Positions 18,427 to 27,597 are shown, numbered from the stretch's first letter. The stretch is 64,000 nt of DNA from Clostridia bacterium (GCA_017414965.1 JAFQJL010000025.1:62001-126000), one strand, 5' to 3'. Notes: generated by a model from the sequence alone, not told the origin. Translations and numbers: made by a program.

Positions 18427-19002
18427 ATGAAACTCGTCAAAGACAAAAAGCTCGTTGTCGGCGCGGATTTTGCCGGTTTCCCGTTGAAAGAAGCCGTCGT
18501 CGCTCACCTGAAAGCCAAGGGCTGGGAAATCACCGATATGGGTGTGAAAGCGGACAGCGATCCCAATGACACCGATCTGATGTTCCACCGCGTTGGCCTG
18601 CGCGTCGGCGCGATGATCTCCGAAGGCGAATTTGAGCGCGCGTTGCTGTTCTGCGGCACCGGTATGGGCATCCACATCGCGGCCAGCAAGTGCCCGCACG
18701 TCCACGCCGGCGTAGTGGAAAGCGTGCCGGCGGCGCTTCGCGCGATCACCGGTAACGGCGTCAACGTTCTGGCGATGGGTGCATTTTACGTCGCGCCGGC
18801 CATGGGCTGCGACATCGCGGATGCGTACCTCAACGCCGAGCTCGGCTCCGGCTACGAGTGGTGGCACAATTTCTACGAGTTCCACAAGCTGGCTATCGAC
18901 GAGCTGGAGGAGTTCGACTACGACGAATACAAGAAAAACGGCTTCAAGGTCAACAAACTCGGCGACTTTGATCTGAAACTGGAGACCAAGCCGGAAGACT
19001 GA
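18427..19002 (+). CDS. RpiB/LacA/LacB-family sugar-phosphate isomerase, atypical
   Basis: 191 aa versus about 150 for ordinary RpiB; the extra length is an acidic C-terminal tail. The phosphate-binding and catalytic loop FCGTGMGIHIAASK with the active-site cysteine is present, as is the beginning VVGADFAGFPLKE. In E. coli RpiB the corresponding motif is D-H, and the histidine opens the sugar ring; here it is D-F, so the substrate or mechanism may differ. It lies 32 bases after the AraC gene on the same strand, so it may act on the sugar imported by the neighbouring operon (inference). AGGAGG precedes the ATG. Confidence 0.85.
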   Translation: MKLVKDKKLVVGADFAGFPLKEAVVAHLKAKGWEITDMGVKADSDPNDTDLMFHRVGLRVGAMISEGEFERALLFCGTGMGIHIAASKCPHVHAGVVESVPAALRAITGNGVNVLAMGAFYVAPAMGCDIADAYLNAELGSGYEWWHNFYEFHKLAIDELEEFDYDEYKKNGFKVNKLGDFDLKLETKPED

Positions 19003-19013
19003 TTTCCAAACAT

Positions 19014-19056
19014 AACAAAAAAATCCCGCTGTCCAATCGGACAGCGGGATTTTTGT
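19014..19056. terminator. Bidirectional terminator between isomerase gene and rny
   Basis: A 13-bp perfect stem (AATCCCGCTGTCC with its complement) around a four-base loop, with an A-run on the left and a T-run on the right, ends both the rightward isomerase transcript and the leftward rny transcript. Confidence 0.9.
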
Positions 19057-19070
19057 TGCAAAGTATGAAA

Positions 19071-20639
19071 TTATTTCGCGTAATCGACCGCGCGATTTTC
19101 GCGGATGAGGTTGACCTTGATCTGACCGGGATATTCCATATTTTCCTCGATCTTCTGGGCGATATCGTGCGCCAGAATGACCATCTGATCGTCGTTGACC
19201 ATCTCCGGACGAACAATGATGCGGACCTCGCGACCGGCCTGGATCGCAAACGAACGCTCCACACCGTCGAACTCGTTGCAGATCTCCTCGAGCTTCTCCA
19301 AACGCTTGATATAGTTCTCGAGATTCTCGCGACGAGCGCCCGGGCGGGCAGCCGAAATCGCATCCGCGGCCTGCACGATGCAGGCAAGCACAGTGGTAGC
19401 CTCCACGTCGCCGTGGTGCGCCTGAATGGCGTGGATCACGCCGGCACTTTCCTTGTATTTACGCGCAATATCCACGCCGATCTCCACGTGCGAGCCTTCG
19501 ATCTCGTGGTCGACCGACTTGCCGATATCGTGCAGCAAACCGGCGCGACGCGCGATGGTCGGATCAATGCCCAACTCGCTGGCGATCATACCGGACAGGA
19601 ACGCCACCTCCAGCGAATGCTGCAGCACGTTTTGACCGTAGCTGGTGCGATAATGCAAGCGACCGATCAAGCGCACAACCTCCGGACTGATGCCGCGGAG
19701 ACCGGTGACCAAAATGGCGTTTTCGCCTTCCTGTTTAATAGTATTTTCCACTTCACGACGGGATTTTTCCACCATTTCCTCAATGCGAGCCGGATGGATA
19801 CGGCCGTCGGAAATCAGGCGTTCCAGCGCCACGCGAGCGATCTCGCGACGCACCGGATCAAAGCACGAAAGCGTGATCGCTTCCGGCGTATCGTCGATGA
19901 TGAGATCGCAACCGGTCATCGTCTCGATGGCGCGGATGTTGCGACCCTCGCGACCGATGATGCGACCCTTCATTTCGTCGTTGGGCAACGCCACGACCGA
20001 AACGGTGGACTCGGTGACCTGATCCGCCGCCACGCGCTGAATCGCCTGCGCGATCATCATACGGGCTTTGGAGTCCGCCTCGTCCTTCAGCTGCTCGGTA
20101 AATTCCTGCAATTTGCGAGCTTTTTCGTGAGTCAGTTCCTCCTGCAAATTCTGCAACAGATATTCCTTCGCCTGATCCACGGTGTAGCCCGAGATACGCT
20201 CCAGCGTTTCCAGCTGCTGCTTGCGGAGTTGGTCGATCTCACCAAGGCGTACCTCGATGTTCTTTTCACGCTCGACCAGATTTTCTTCTTTCTTTTCGTT
20301 GTTTTCGATCTTGCGATCCAGCGTCTCCTCTTTCTGTTGGAGACGACGCTCCTGCCGCTGCACTTCGTTGCGGCGCTCTTTGATCTCAAAATCGGCTTCG
20401 CTGCGGAGTTTTTGAATCTCGTCCTTTGCATTAAGGACGGCTTCCTTACGCGCGGTTTCCGCTTCCGCCTTCGCTTGACTGCTGATGCGCTCGGCCTCTG
20501 CTTCCGCAGAACCGATCATCGCTTCGGCTACGCGTTTCCGGTTGTTCTGGCCCATTTTAAAGAAGACCAAACCGGCCACCACAGCGCCGAGAACGAGGGT
20601 ACCGCCGGCAATCAATGCGACTTCCACAATACCAAACAT
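19071..20639 (-). CDS. rny: Ribonuclease Y
   Basis: 522 aa endoribonuclease that initiates mRNA decay at the membrane. One N-terminal helix (about residues 5-25), a long coiled coil to about 190, a KH domain ([15 protein letters not shown] near 210-225), then the HD domain with the metal-binding HDIGK and the HHGDVE segment. The length equals that of B. subtilis RNase Y. A consensus promoter and a folded leader precede it, and AGGAGGTG lies seven bases before the ATG. Confidence 0.97.
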   Translation of the reverse strand: MFGIVEVALIAGGTLVLGAVVAGLVFFKMGQNNRKRVAEAMIGSAEAEAERISSQAKAEAETARKEAVLNAKDEIQKLRSEADFEIKERRNEVQRQERRLQQKEETLDRKIENNEKKEENLVEREKNIEVRLGEIDQLRKQQLETLERISGYTVDQAKEYLLQNLQEELTHEKARKLQEFTEQLKDEADSKARMMIAQAIQRVAADQVTESTVSVVALPNDEMKGRIIGREGRNIRAIETMTGCDLIIDDTPEAITLSCFDPVRREIARVALERLISDGRIHPARIEEMVEKSRREVENTIKQEGENAILVTGLRGISPEVVRLIGRLHYRTSYGQNVLQHSLEVAFLSGMIASELGIDPTIARRAGLLHDIGKSVDHEIEGSHVEIGVDIARKYKESAGVIHAIQAHHGDVEATTVLACIVQAADAISAARPGARRENLENYIKRLEKLEEICNEFDGVERSFAIQAGREVRIIVRPEMVNDDQMVILAHDIAQKIEENMEYPGQIKVNLIRENRAVDYAK

Positions 20640-20660
20640 TGCAAAGCACCTCCTAATAGA

Positions 20661-20760
20661 GAGGCACGTTGCCCGGCTTTATTTAACGCCGCCAACGGCG
20701 GCTATGAAAAATTTAATAAGATGCGGAAAATCCGTATCTATAAAACCGGGTTCGTGCCCC
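20661..20760 (-). promoter_or_regulatory. Three-way-junction leader of rny
   Basis: The 5' leader of rny can fold into a closed junction: base stem GAGGCACG (20661-20668) with CGTGCCCC (20753-20760), a second layer CCCGG (20672-20676) with CCGGG (20746-20750), and two inner hairpins (20688-20702, GCCGCC/GGCGGC; 20720-20738, GATGCGGA/TCCGTATC). The base stem ends seven bases from the Shine-Dalgarno sequence. It is not a riboswitch class I recognise. Confidence 0.5.
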
Positions 20761-20824
20761 GAAGTAAAAAAATTAAGAATATATGAAGCCCTCTAAATAG
20801 AAAGCCACTTATATGCCATTTATT

Positions 20825-20853
20825 ACTATACACATTTTTCCGCTATCTGTCAA
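20825..20853 (-). promoter_or_regulatory. Sigma-A promoter of rny
   Basis: On the minus strand TTGACA (20853-20848), a 17-base spacer and TATAGT (20830-20825). Transcription would start near 20818, giving a leader of about 180 bases. Confidence 0.8.
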
Positions 20854-20864
20854 GAGCTCCACGC

Positions 20865-20899
20865 AAAAAACCACAAGATGTTGTGCATCTTGTGGTCTT
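20865..20899 (-). terminator. Terminator of leuB
   Basis: Downstream of leuB on the minus strand: 10-bp stem CCACAAGATG/CATCTTGTGG (20871-20880 and 20886-20895), five-base loop, followed by six T residues. Confidence 0.85.
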
Positions 20900-20903
20900 T
20901 CGA

Positions 20904-21992
20904 TTAGATTCGATTGAGGGCGGCAACCACCGCATCGCCCATGGCGGAGGTGGATACCGGCGTTTCGGTCGGTTTGGCGATATCCGGCGTGCGAACGCCG
21001 TCATCCAGCACGGTTTTGACCGCCGTTTCGATCGCATCCGCCGCTTCGGTCTCGCCGAGCGAGTACCGCAGCAGCATACCGGCCGACAGGATGGTCGCCA
21101 GTGGATTGGCGACGCCCTTGCCGGCGATATCCGGCGCTGAGCCGTGGATCGGCTCGTACAAGCCCGGTTTGCCGGCTTCGCCCATCGATGAGGACGCCAG
21201 CATACCGATGGAACCGGCGATCTGGGAGGCTTCGTCCGACAGAATATCGCCGAAAATATTGGAGGTCAGCAACACGTCGAATTGCTTCGGGTTGCGGCAC
21301 AGCTGCATCGCGGCATTATCCACATACTGATGACTGAGTTCCACCTCGGGATACTGCTCCGCAATGCGCGTGACCGTCTCGCGCCACAGACGGCTGGATT
21401 CCAACACGTTGGCCTTATCCACGCTGGTCACGCGCTTATCGCGCTTCATCGCGGTTTCAAACGCCACGTGTGCGATGCGCTCGATCTCCGGCACCGAGTA
21501 CCGCTCGGTATCGTAAGCCGACAGTGTGCCGTCGGCGGCGGTATCGCGACCGCGATCGCCGAAATAGATGCCGCCGGTGAGTTCACGCACGATCATCACG
21601 TCCATGGAATCCCCGATAATCTCAGGCTTCAACGGACTGGCGTCAGCCAGCGGACCGTACACCACCGCCGGACGCAAATTGGCAAACAGACCCATCGCCG
21701 CACGGATGCCGAGCAAGCCCTTTTCCGGCCGATTGTGACCGGGCTGTGCGTCCCATTTCGGACCACCGACCGCGCCAAGCAACACCGCATCGGACGCCAA
21801 GCAGCAGTCCACCGTCTCCTGCGGCAGCGGTACGCCGGTCGCATCGATGGCGCATCCGCCGATCAACGCATCGGTGAAATTTAATGCAAACCCACACTTC
21901 CGGCTGACCGCTTCCAGCACCTTGACCGCTTCGTTTACGATCTCGGGGCCGATGCCGTCGCCCTTCAGCAGAGTGATATTGTAAGACTTCAT
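20904..21992 (-). CDS. leuB: 3-isopropylmalate dehydrogenase
   Basis: 362 aa enzyme of leucine synthesis that oxidises and decarboxylates 3-isopropylmalate with NAD. The NAD/substrate signature ([16 protein letters not shown]) and the metal-binding [20 protein letters not shown] are intact, and the length is normal. The frame continues upstream, but the ATG at 21992 is chosen because it follows GGGAGTTAGG and begins [17 protein letters not shown]. It stands alone here, with its own promoter and terminator; leuA, leuC and leuD are not in the window. Confidence 0.96.
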   Translation of the reverse strand: MKSYNITLLKGDGIGPEIVNEAVKVLEAVSRKCGFALNFTDALIGGCAIDATGVPLPQETVDCCLASDAVLLGAVGGPKWDAQPGHNRPEKGLLGIRAAMGLFANLRPAVVYGPLADASPLKPEIIGDSMDVMIVRELTGGIYFGDRGRDTAADGTLSAYDTERYSVPEIERIAHVAFETAMKRDKRVTSVDKANVLESSRLWRETVTRIAEQYPEVELSHQYVDNAAMQLCRNPKQFDVLLTSNIFGDILSDEASQIAGSIGMLASSSMGEAGKPGLYEPIHGSAPDIAGKGVANPLATILSAGMLLRYSLGETEAADAIETAVKTVLDDGVRTPDIAKPTETPVSTSAMGDAVVAALNRI

Positions 21993-22026
21993 AAACCTAA
22001 CTCCCATCGTGGTTATTGATGATACT

Positions 22027-22055
22027 ATTATGCACCCAACTTTTCCCTGTGTCAA
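22027..22055 (-). promoter_or_regulatory. Sigma-A promoter of leuB
   Basis: Minus-strand TTGACA (22055-22050), 17-base spacer, CATAAT (22032-22027). Its -35 box is only nine bases from the -35 box of the divergent oxidoreductase promoter, so the two may compete for RNA polymerase. Confidence 0.75.
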
Positions 22056-22063
22056 GCAAAAAC

Positions 22064-22093
22064 TTGACAAGTTATGCGCCCTTGTTATATAAT
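22064..22093 (+). promoter_or_regulatory. Sigma-A promoter of the FAD oxidoreductase gene
   Basis: TTGACA (22064-22069), 18-base spacer, TATAAT (22088-22093). The short leader carries a GCCTGA/TCAGGC hairpin before the start codon. Confidence 0.75.
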
Positions 22094-22152
22094 GAGATAT
22101 GCCTGAGATCGCTGCGGTCATCAGGCTATTCTTATGAAAGAGTGATTGCGAT

Positions 22153-23526
22153 ATGAAATACGATGTGATCATCATCGGCGCGGGTCCCGGCGGCATCTTT
22201 TCCGCCTACGAATTGGCGCGACTGGCGCCACAGCTTCGCGTGCTGGTGCTGGAAGAAGGCAATCCGCTGGCCAAGCGCAAATGCCCCATCGACGGTGTGA
22301 AGATCAAATCCTGTATCGGCTGCAAGCCTTGCTCCATTATGAACGGCTTCGGCGGCGCCGGCGCGTTTTCGGACGGCAAATACAACATCACCAACGCATT
22401 CGGCGGCACCTTGTACGAATACATCGGCAAGGATCAAGCCATCGATCTGATGAATTACGTAGACGGCATCAACTTGGCTTACGGCGGCGAAGGCACCAAG
22501 CTGTACTCCACCGCCAACAGCGACATCAAAACGCTTTGCCTGCAAAACGGCTTGCATCTGCTGGAGGCTTCGGTCCGTCACCTCGGCACCGACATCAACT
22601 ATGTGGTGTTGGAAAACTTGTATAACGAACTGAAGGATAAGGTGGAATTCCGTTTCAACTGCGGCGCCAAAACCGTTCGCAAAACGGACGACGGCTACGC
22701 CGTCACCACCGCCGACGGCGAGGTAGAAGGTCGTTACTGCATCATCTCCGCCGGTCGAAGCGGCAGCAAATGGATGGAGACCGTCTGTCGCGATATGGGC
22801 ATTCCCACCCACTCCAACCGCGTGGACATCGGCGTACGCGTGGAGCTGCCGGCCGAGGTATTTGCCCACCTGACCGACGAATTGTACGAGAGCAAGATCG
22901 TGTATCGCACCGAAAAATACGGCGATCTGGTGCGTACGTTCTGTATGAATCCGAAGGGTGCGGTGGTCAACGAGAACACCAACGGCATTGTCACCGTCAA
23001 CGGTCACAGCTACGAAGACCCCGCCAAGCAGACCGGCAACACCAACTTCGCTCTGTTGGTTGCCAAGCATTTCTCCGAGCCGTTTAAGGATTCCAACGGC
23101 TACGGCGAAAGCATCGCGCGGCTGTCGAATATGCTGGGCGGCGGCGTGATGGTACAGCGCTTCGGCGATCTCATCAACGGCAAACGCTCCACGCCGGACC
23201 GCATTCGCGAATCCTTCACCGTGCCCACCCTGCAGGCGACTCCCGGCGACTTGAGTCTGGTGATTCCGAAGCGTATTTTGGACGGCATCATCGAAATGAT
23301 CTACGCGCTGGACAAGATCGCCCCCGGCACCGCCAACGACGATACGCTGCTCTACGGCGTCGAGGTCAAGTTCTACAATATGGAAGTCGGCATCGACGAG
23401 AACCTCGAAACGCCGCACAAGGGCTTGTACGCCATCGGCGATTGCAGCGGCATCACCCACTCGCTTTCCCATGCATCCGCCTCCGGCGTGTACGTGGCGC
23501 GGCACATCGTCTCTACGCTCAACTAA
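22153..23526 (+). CDS. NAD(P)/FAD-dependent oxidoreductase of the COG2509 type
   Basis: 457 aa flavoprotein. The dinucleotide-binding [14 protein letters not shown] at the N-terminus and the C-terminal FAD motif [21 protein letters not shown] are clear. A cysteine group [17 protein letters not shown] near residues 42-55 is notable and could be redox-active or bind a metal. Family members are annotated only as uncharacterised FAD-dependent dehydrogenases, so the substrate is unknown. The Shine-Dalgarno sequence is weak (AGAGTGA). Monocistronic, between its own promoter and a terminator. Confidence 0.85.
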   Translation: MKYDVIIIGAGPGGIFSAYELARLAPQLRVLVLEEGNPLAKRKCPIDGVKIKSCIGCKPCSIMNGFGGAGAFSDGKYNITNAFGGTLYEYIGKDQAIDLMNYVDGINLAYGGEGTKLYSTANSDIKTLCLQNGLHLLEASVRHLGTDINYVVLENLYNELKDKVEFRFNCGAKTVRKTDDGYAVTTADGEVEGRYCIISAGRSGSKWMETVCRDMGIPTHSNRVDIGVRVELPAEVFAHLTDELYESKIVYRTEKYGDLVRTFCMNPKGAVVNENTNGIVTVNGHSYEDPAKQTGNTNFALLVAKHFSEPFKDSNGYGESIARLSNMLGGGVMVQRFGDLINGKRSTPDRIRESFTVPTLQATPGDLSLVIPKRILDGIIEMIYALDKIAPGTANDDTLLYGVEVKFYNMEVGIDENLETPHKGLYAIGDCSGITHSLSHASASGVYVARHIVSTLN

Positions 23527-23531
23527 CAAAC

Positions 23532-23568
23532 AAACCCCCGATCGGATCAACCGATCGGGGGTTTTTCT
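23532..23568. terminator. Bidirectional terminator between oxidoreductase and trpB
   Basis: 14-bp stem (AAACCCCCGATCGG and complement, 23532-23545 and 23551-23564) with a five-base loop and T-rich flanks on both strands. Confidence 0.9.
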
Positions 23569-23569
23569 T

Positions 23570-24787
23570 TTAGCGAATGCCGTATTTTTCAATGATGTAA
23601 TCCATATCCTTGTCGCCACGGCCGGAAAGGTTGATAAGCACCGAGCCCTTGTCCATTTCCTTGGCGAGCTTGATGCCGTAAGCCACCGCGTGCGCGCTCT
23701 CGATTGCCGGAATGATGCCCTCCATCCGCGACAGCGCGTAAAACGCGTCGATGGTGTCGTTATCGTCCACTACGTCGTACTTCACGCGACCGAGCTCGTG
23801 CAGGAACGCGTGCTCCGGACCGGAGGATGGGTAATCCAGACCGCTGGCCACCGAATAGACCGGCGCCGGCTCACCGTTGGCGTCCTTGAGCATAATGCTG
23901 TTAAAGCCGTGCATAATGCCTTCCGTGCCGTACTGCAGGCTGGCGGCGTGATCGCCGAGCTTCGGACCTCTGCCCAACGGCTCCACACCGTAGATCTTGA
24001 CCGGATCGTTTAAGAAGCCGGCAAACAGACCGGCTGCATTGGAGCCGCCGCCGACACAAGCCACGACCGCATCCGGCAGTTCGCCGGTCATTGCCAAGAA
24101 CTGCTCGCGCGCTTCAATGCCCACGACGCTCTGGAAATCGCGCACCATCATCGGGAACGGATGCGGACCCAGCACCGAGCCAATGCAATAGATCGCCGTT
24201 TCGTATTCCTTGGTATACGCCTCAAACGCCGCGTCTACCGCCTCTTTCAGCGTTTTCAGACCGTGCGTGACCGGCACCACGTTGGCGCCGAGAATCTTCA
24301 TTCTGGCAACGTTGGGAGCCTGCTTGGCGATATCCACTTCGCCCATATAAATGTCGCATTCCAGACCGAAATACGCCGCCGCCGTCGCCAGCGCCACGCC
24401 GTGTTGACCGGCACCGGTTTCGGCGATCACCTTTTTCTTGCCCATGAACTTCGCCAGCAACGCCTCGCCCATGCAATGATTGAGTTTGTGAGCGCCCGAA
24501 TGGTTCAAGTCCTCACGCTTGACGTACAACTGCACATTGCCGATCGAGCCGGACAGACGCTCCAGGTAGGAGATCGGCGTCGGGCGACCCTGAAATTCCT
24601 TGCGGATGCGGCGCAGCTCGCTGATAAATTTGCTGGATTTGCAGATGGTGAAATACGCCTCGGTGATCTCATCCATCGCCTTTTGCAGTTCCGGCGACAC
24701 GTACGAGCCGCCGTACTTGCCGAAAAATCCGTTTTCATCCGGATAATTTTTCAAATACGTATCAAAATCAATGCCGTTATAAATCAT
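23570..24787 (-). CDS. trpB: Tryptophan synthase beta subunit, stand-alone
   Basis: 405 aa PLP enzyme joining indole and serine. It has the PLP lysine motif [13 protein letters not shown], catalytic [12 protein letters not shown], the phosphate-binding CVGGGSNA and the C-terminal [10 protein letters not shown]. This is the TrpB1-like short form of normal length, but no trpA or other trp gene is in the window, so it may use free indole or a partner encoded elsewhere. The frame runs further upstream, but ATG at 24787 follows TTGGAGGAAG at ideal spacing. Expression is governed by the T-box leader just upstream. Confidence 0.95.
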   Translation of the reverse strand: MIYNGIDFDTYLKNYPDENGFFGKYGGSYVSPELQKAMDEITEAYFTICKSSKFISELRRIRKEFQGRPTPISYLERLSGSIGNVQLYVKREDLNHSGAHKLNHCMGEALLAKFMGKKKVIAETGAGQHGVALATAAAYFGLECDIYMGEVDIAKQAPNVARMKILGANVVPVTHGLKTLKEAVDAAFEAYTKEYETAIYCIGSVLGPHPFPMMVRDFQSVVGIEAREQFLAMTGELPDAVVACVGGGSNAAGLFAGFLNDPVKIYGVEPLGRGPKLGDHAASLQYGTEGIMHGFNSIMLKDANGEPAPVYSVASGLDYPSSGPEHAFLHELGRVKYDVVDDNDTIDAFYALSRMEGIIPAIESAHAVAYGIKLAKEMDKGSVLINLSGRGDKDMDYIIEKYGIR

Positions 24788-24831
24788 TTTTACTTCCTCC
24801 AAAATGTTGTTTGTGGGTTTTTGTGTGGAAA

Positions 24832-24894
24832 TCAGCCACGCCATCGCACCCCGACCGCCGACGGCGTCAGCCAGTTTTGATTCGGTTGTTTCAT
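24832..24894 (-). CDS. Short Trp-containing leader ORF between T-box and trpB
   Basis: A 20-codon frame, ATG to TGA, with GGAGG eight bases upstream. It encodes two tryptophans (codons 8 and 18) in a peptide starting MKQPNQNW and ending RWRG. It lies after the T-box terminator and 45 bases before the trpB start. Two UGG codons in so short an ORF next to a tryptophan gene suggest a leader peptide giving a second, translation-based layer of control; this is inference, and chance cannot be excluded. Confidence 0.45.
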   Translation of the reverse strand: MKQPNQNWLTPSAVGVRWRG

Positions 24895-24911
24895 TGTTGA
24901 CGCCTCCCTCG

Positions 24912-25178
24912 GCTAAAAATAAAAACTCCTGTCCCAACACACGGGACAGGAGAAATTTCCTGCGGTACCACCCGGCTTCGACCGACTGCGCGATCGCACC
25001 TTACCATTCGTTAACGGGAATGACGCGGCCACCCTACTTACAGCCCGAAGCCGTTTCGGTTCGCCCTCACAGGGCCATTCGCACCGGTCGCTTTTACCGC
25101 AATCCCACCATTTTGCGGCTCTCTGGAAAAGCGAGGACGATGTTACTCTTCCTGCTCAACGGTTTTTCTTGTTGTGCT
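24912..25178 (-). promoter_or_regulatory. T-box leader (tRNA-Trp sensing) of trpB
   Basis: The conserved T-box core GGGTGGTACCGC (about 24973-24962) precedes a terminator stem CTCCTGTCCC/GGGACAGGAG (24952-24943 and 24935-24926) and a T-rich tail. Upstream elements include a CAGAGAG motif, a GTAAGTAGG segment with CCCGTTAACG, and a likely specifier codon UGG (25077-25075) in the context GCGAATGGCCC, fitting tRNA-Trp. Uncharged tRNA should stabilise the antiterminator and switch on trpB. With the short ORF this accounts for the whole 428-base gap between trpB and bofA. Confidence 0.92.
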
Positions 25179-25179
25179 T

Positions 25180-25208
25180 ATTATAGCGCCGCCCAGTCGG
25201 TTTGTCAA
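25180..25208 (-). promoter_or_regulatory. Sigma-A promoter of the trpB T-box transcript
   Basis: Perfect consensus on the minus strand: TTGACA (25208-25203), 17-base spacer, TATAAT (25185-25180), lying directly after the bofA stop codon. Confidence 0.9.
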
Positions 25209-25215
25209 GTGATTT

Positions 25216-25482
25216 TTACATAAAAATCAACTGTCCGAGCAGCAGTCCCACTACCCCCGGAAGTCCCAAAACCGCCGCCACCGCACCGGTCACCCAACCG
25301 AGTCCGAGCGTCACGCCGGTAAACATACCGGTCACGTTGACCGCCGCCAGCGCACAAATCCCCTGCACGGCGGTGCTAAGTACCCGACGAATCGGTCGCC
25401 CGCTTTTTAAGAGGGCGATGACGACCGCCAACAGACCGCCGCCACCGAAAACGCCGACCAAGACCCACGACCACACACTCAT
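25216..25482 (-). CDS. bofA: BofA-family sporulation/membrane protein
   Basis: 88 aa with two hydrophobic helices and the family ending GLPGVVGLLLGQL. In Bacillus BofA sits in the outer forespore membrane and inhibits the SpoIVFB protease that activates sigma-K. The gene overlaps the DUF2508 gene by four bases, the same pairing as yaaL-bofA in Bacillus. Its presence supports a spore-forming organism. Confidence 0.85.
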   Translation of the reverse strand: MSVWSWVLVGVFGGGGLLAVVIALLKSGRPIRRVLSTAVQGICALAAVNVTGMFTGVTLGLGWVTGAVAAVLGLPGVVGLLLGQLIFM

Positions 25483-25742
25483 CCGATCCCCTCCCCGTCA
25501 TATCGGTACAACGGCCGTACCGCGCGGATGTTGTCCCGCCGCGCGATCCCCAACAAATAGCGCCGACGGGCATTGAGTGCCTCCATTTCGTAGATACACG
25601 CTTCGATCAGATCCTGATCGCTCTCCCAGTCAAACCGACCGCGCACCAGATCCATCTGCTCGTACACCTCGGCGAGCGCATCCTCCACCGTGGTATCCGG
25701 TTGCGGTTCTCGAAGCAACTGCGATTTCAAACGCGATAACAT
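25479..25742 (-). CDS. DUF2508 (YaaL-like) protein
   Basis: 87 aa soluble helical protein with the characteristic DLIEACIYEMEALNARRRYLL core. Function is unknown; in Bacillus yaaL lies next to bofA, as here, with translational coupling through an ATGA-type overlap. GAGAGGG six bases upstream is the ribosome binding site and is also one arm of a long inverted repeat. Confidence 0.82.
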   Translation of the reverse strand: MLSRLKSQLLREPQPDTTVEDALAEVYEQMDLVRGRFDWESDQDLIEACIYEMEALNARRRYLLGIARRDNIRAVRPLYRYDGEGIG

Positions 25743-25744
25743 AA

Positions 25745-25803
25745 ATCCCTCTCACCCTTTCGCTTTCACTTTATGAAAAGTATAGGCGAAATATGAGAGG
25801 GAT
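25745..25803 (-). promoter_or_regulatory. Sigma-E-like promoter inside a 59-bp inverted repeat, upstream of DUF2508-bofA
   Basis: On the minus strand TCATATT (25796-25790), 14 bases, then CATAAAGT (25775-25768). This matches the known Bacillus sigma-E pattern (KMATATT, 14-15 bases, CATACAHT) at all seven -35 and six of eight -10 positions. The region is framed by ATCCCTCTCA/TGAGAGGGAT (25745-25754 and 25794-25803) with inner TTTCGC/GCGAAA. A weaker TATACT (25784-25779) could be a sigma-A -10 box. Confidence 0.45.
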
Positions 25804-25811
25804 AATCGTTT

Positions 25812-26474
25812 TTATGAAAGTGGAATCACCTGTTCGTGAATGGCAAACAATTTCTCGCCCACCACCCGATCCTGATGCCAATGCCCGAAAAACCACGCCG
25901 AAAAGGTCAGATCCGCATACAGCGCATCCAGAAAATCCGAAAGTGGCGCTTCCGGCGGATACGGGCGCTCGTCCAGCGCCTCGATCGCCGCACGCGGCGC
26001 GGTATGCGTCAGCACCACGTCCACCTGCCAGTCAACCGTTTCCAGACTCTCGGCCGCAGCTGCCAATTCCTCGCCGTTTGGCAGTTCCCGTTCCCACCAC
26101 GGCAAGCCGTTTTGCAGGCGGTATGGCTTGTCCACCGATGCCGCCCCGCCCATCGTAAAAAAGCGATAACCATCGATGGTATAGACCTGTCCGCGCATCA
26201 GATGAAACACGTTGTCCCGCACGCGATGGACCGTGCCGCCGTAGAGTTCCTCCGCCGGCATCGCGTCCAGCCAATCGTGATTGTCGTGGTTGCCGTCAAT
26301 AAACAGCACCGTATACGGTTGTCTGGCCAGCCACGCCAATCCGAAATCGTTTTCCGCCGGCACGTGACAAGCAAACCCAAAATCGCCGCAGACGATCAGC
26401 GTATCGTCCGCCGTCAGCGTCAGCTTGCTTAAGCGCGTGATCTCACCATGCAGATCGCCGGTTATATAGATCAT
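25812..26474 (-). CDS. Metallophosphoesterase
   Basis: 220 aa calcineurin-like phosphoesterase with all metal-binding blocks in order: GDLHGE near the N-terminus, CGDFGF, IDGNHDNHDW, LTHTAPR and FGHWHQD. Substrate unknown. The frame extends upstream into the preceding gene, but the ATG at 26474 follows AAGGGG and begins MIYITGDLHG, the normal family start. It lies ten bases after the RNA methyltransferase gene and is probably co-transcribed with it. Confidence 0.9.
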   Translation of the reverse strand: MIYITGDLHGEITRLSKLTLTADDTLIVCGDFGFACHVPAENDFGLAWLARQPYTVLFIDGNHDNHDWLDAMPAEELYGGTVHRVRDNVFHLMRGQVYTIDGYRFFTMGGAASVDKPYRLQNGLPWWERELPNGEELAAAAESLETVDWQVDVVLTHTAPRAAIEALDERPYPPEAPLSDFLDALYADLTFSAWFFGHWHQDRVVGEKLFAIHEQVIPLS

Positions 26475-26484
26475 AGCAAACCCC

Positions 26485-27597
26485 TTAAAAATACAAATAC
26501 AACTGGCATTTGAGCATGCCGTTATACAGCTTGCGGCGCTTGTTCGCCGGTCGTCCAAACAACTGCTCAAATTCCTCTTCCGGACTGATAATGCCGTAGC
26601 TCCAGCCCTTTTTGGGCACAAACACCTGTCCCATCGTCCGCACCAGACGGCGCGCCGTTTCCACGTCGCCCAAGCGCTCCCCGTACGGCGGATTACAGAT
26701 CACCACACCGCTGTCGCCCTCCGGCTTAAACTCGCGCAGATCGCGACAGACGGTTTCCAGCCGTTCGCTCACGCCGGCTTTGAGCGCGTTTTCGCGACAA
26801 AGCGCCAGCGCCTTTTCGTCAATATCGCCGCCCAGCAAGCGCGTGGCGCTGTCCGGTCGTTCCAGCGACTGCGCGCGCTCACGTTCAGCCTCCCAGATCG
26901 CATCGTCAAAGCATTCCCAGCCCTGCGCCGCAAACCGACGTCGAATACCCGGCGCGATACGCGCGGCCGCCAGACCGGCTTCAATAAGCAGCGTGCCCGA
27001 GCCACAGCACGGATCGATCACCTGCTCGGCCGTACGCACCCGCATCACGTCGCCAATGGCGGCGGCCAGCGTTTCCTTGATCGGCGCTTCCATCGAATTG
27101 GCGCGATAGCCGCGCTTGTGAAGCCCCATACCGCTGGTATCCAGCAGCACGCTGACCTCATCCTTCATAATGGTAAACTGCACCTGAAACAGCGCGCCAC
27201 TCTCCTCAAACCAATCGATTCGATACGCCGATTTCAGTCGCTCGACGATCGCTTTTTTGACGATCGACTGACAATCCGGCACGCTGTGGAGCACCGAGCC
27301 AATCGACCAACCCTTCACCGGAAACGCGTCATTTTTGCCGATAAAATCCTCCCACGGCAGCGCCTTGACTCCCTGAAACAGATCTTCAAAGCTGACCGCG
27401 CGGAAGCTGCCCATTAGAATTTGAATGCGCTCCGCGTAACGCGATTGCAAATTGGCACGCGCCATCATCGATTCGTCGCCGTCAAATAGCACGCGCCCGT
27501 TTTCCGGTCGCACGTTTTCCGCACCCATTCGGCGCAATTCTGCTCCCAAAATACCCTCGATACCGAACAGGCAGGGTGCACACAAAGTCAATTTCAT
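26485..27597 (-). CDS. THUMP-domain 23S rRNA (guanine-N2) methyltransferase, RlmL-like
   Basis: 370 aa. A ferredoxin-like/THUMP N-terminal half (to about residue 160) is followed by a Rossmann methyltransferase with the SAM-binding DPCCGSGTLLIEA and catalytic CNPPYGER. It matches the YpsC/RlmL-N family that methylates a guanine of 23S rRNA; the exact position is inferred from the family. It has its own promoter (TTGCGA, 17 bases, TAAAGT at 27664-27636 on the minus strand). Confidence 0.9.
   Translation of the reverse strand: MKLTLCAPCLFGIEGILGAELRRMGAENVRPENGRVLFDGDESMMARANLQSRYAERIQILMGSFRAVSFEDLFQGVKALPWEDFIGKNDAFPVKGWSIGSVLHSVPDCQSIVKKAIVERLKSAYRIDWFEESGALFQVQFTIMKDEVSVLLDTSGMGLHKRGYRANSMEAPIKETLAAAIGDVMRVRTAEQVIDPCCGSGTLLIEAGLAAARIAPGIRRRFAAQGWECFDDAIWEAERERAQSLERPDSATRLLGGDIDEKALALCRENALKAGVSERLETVCRDLREFKPEGDSGVVICNPPYGERLGDVETARRLVRTMGQVFVPKKGWSYGIISPEEEFEQLFGRPANKRRKLYNGMLKCQLYLYF

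Noticed and set aside
24832..24940. An N-terminal extension of trpB through the leader (upstream in-frame codon near 24940)
   Set aside because: That frame runs through the T-box terminator and lacks a ribosome binding site, while the ATG at 24787 has an ideal one and gives the normal family length.
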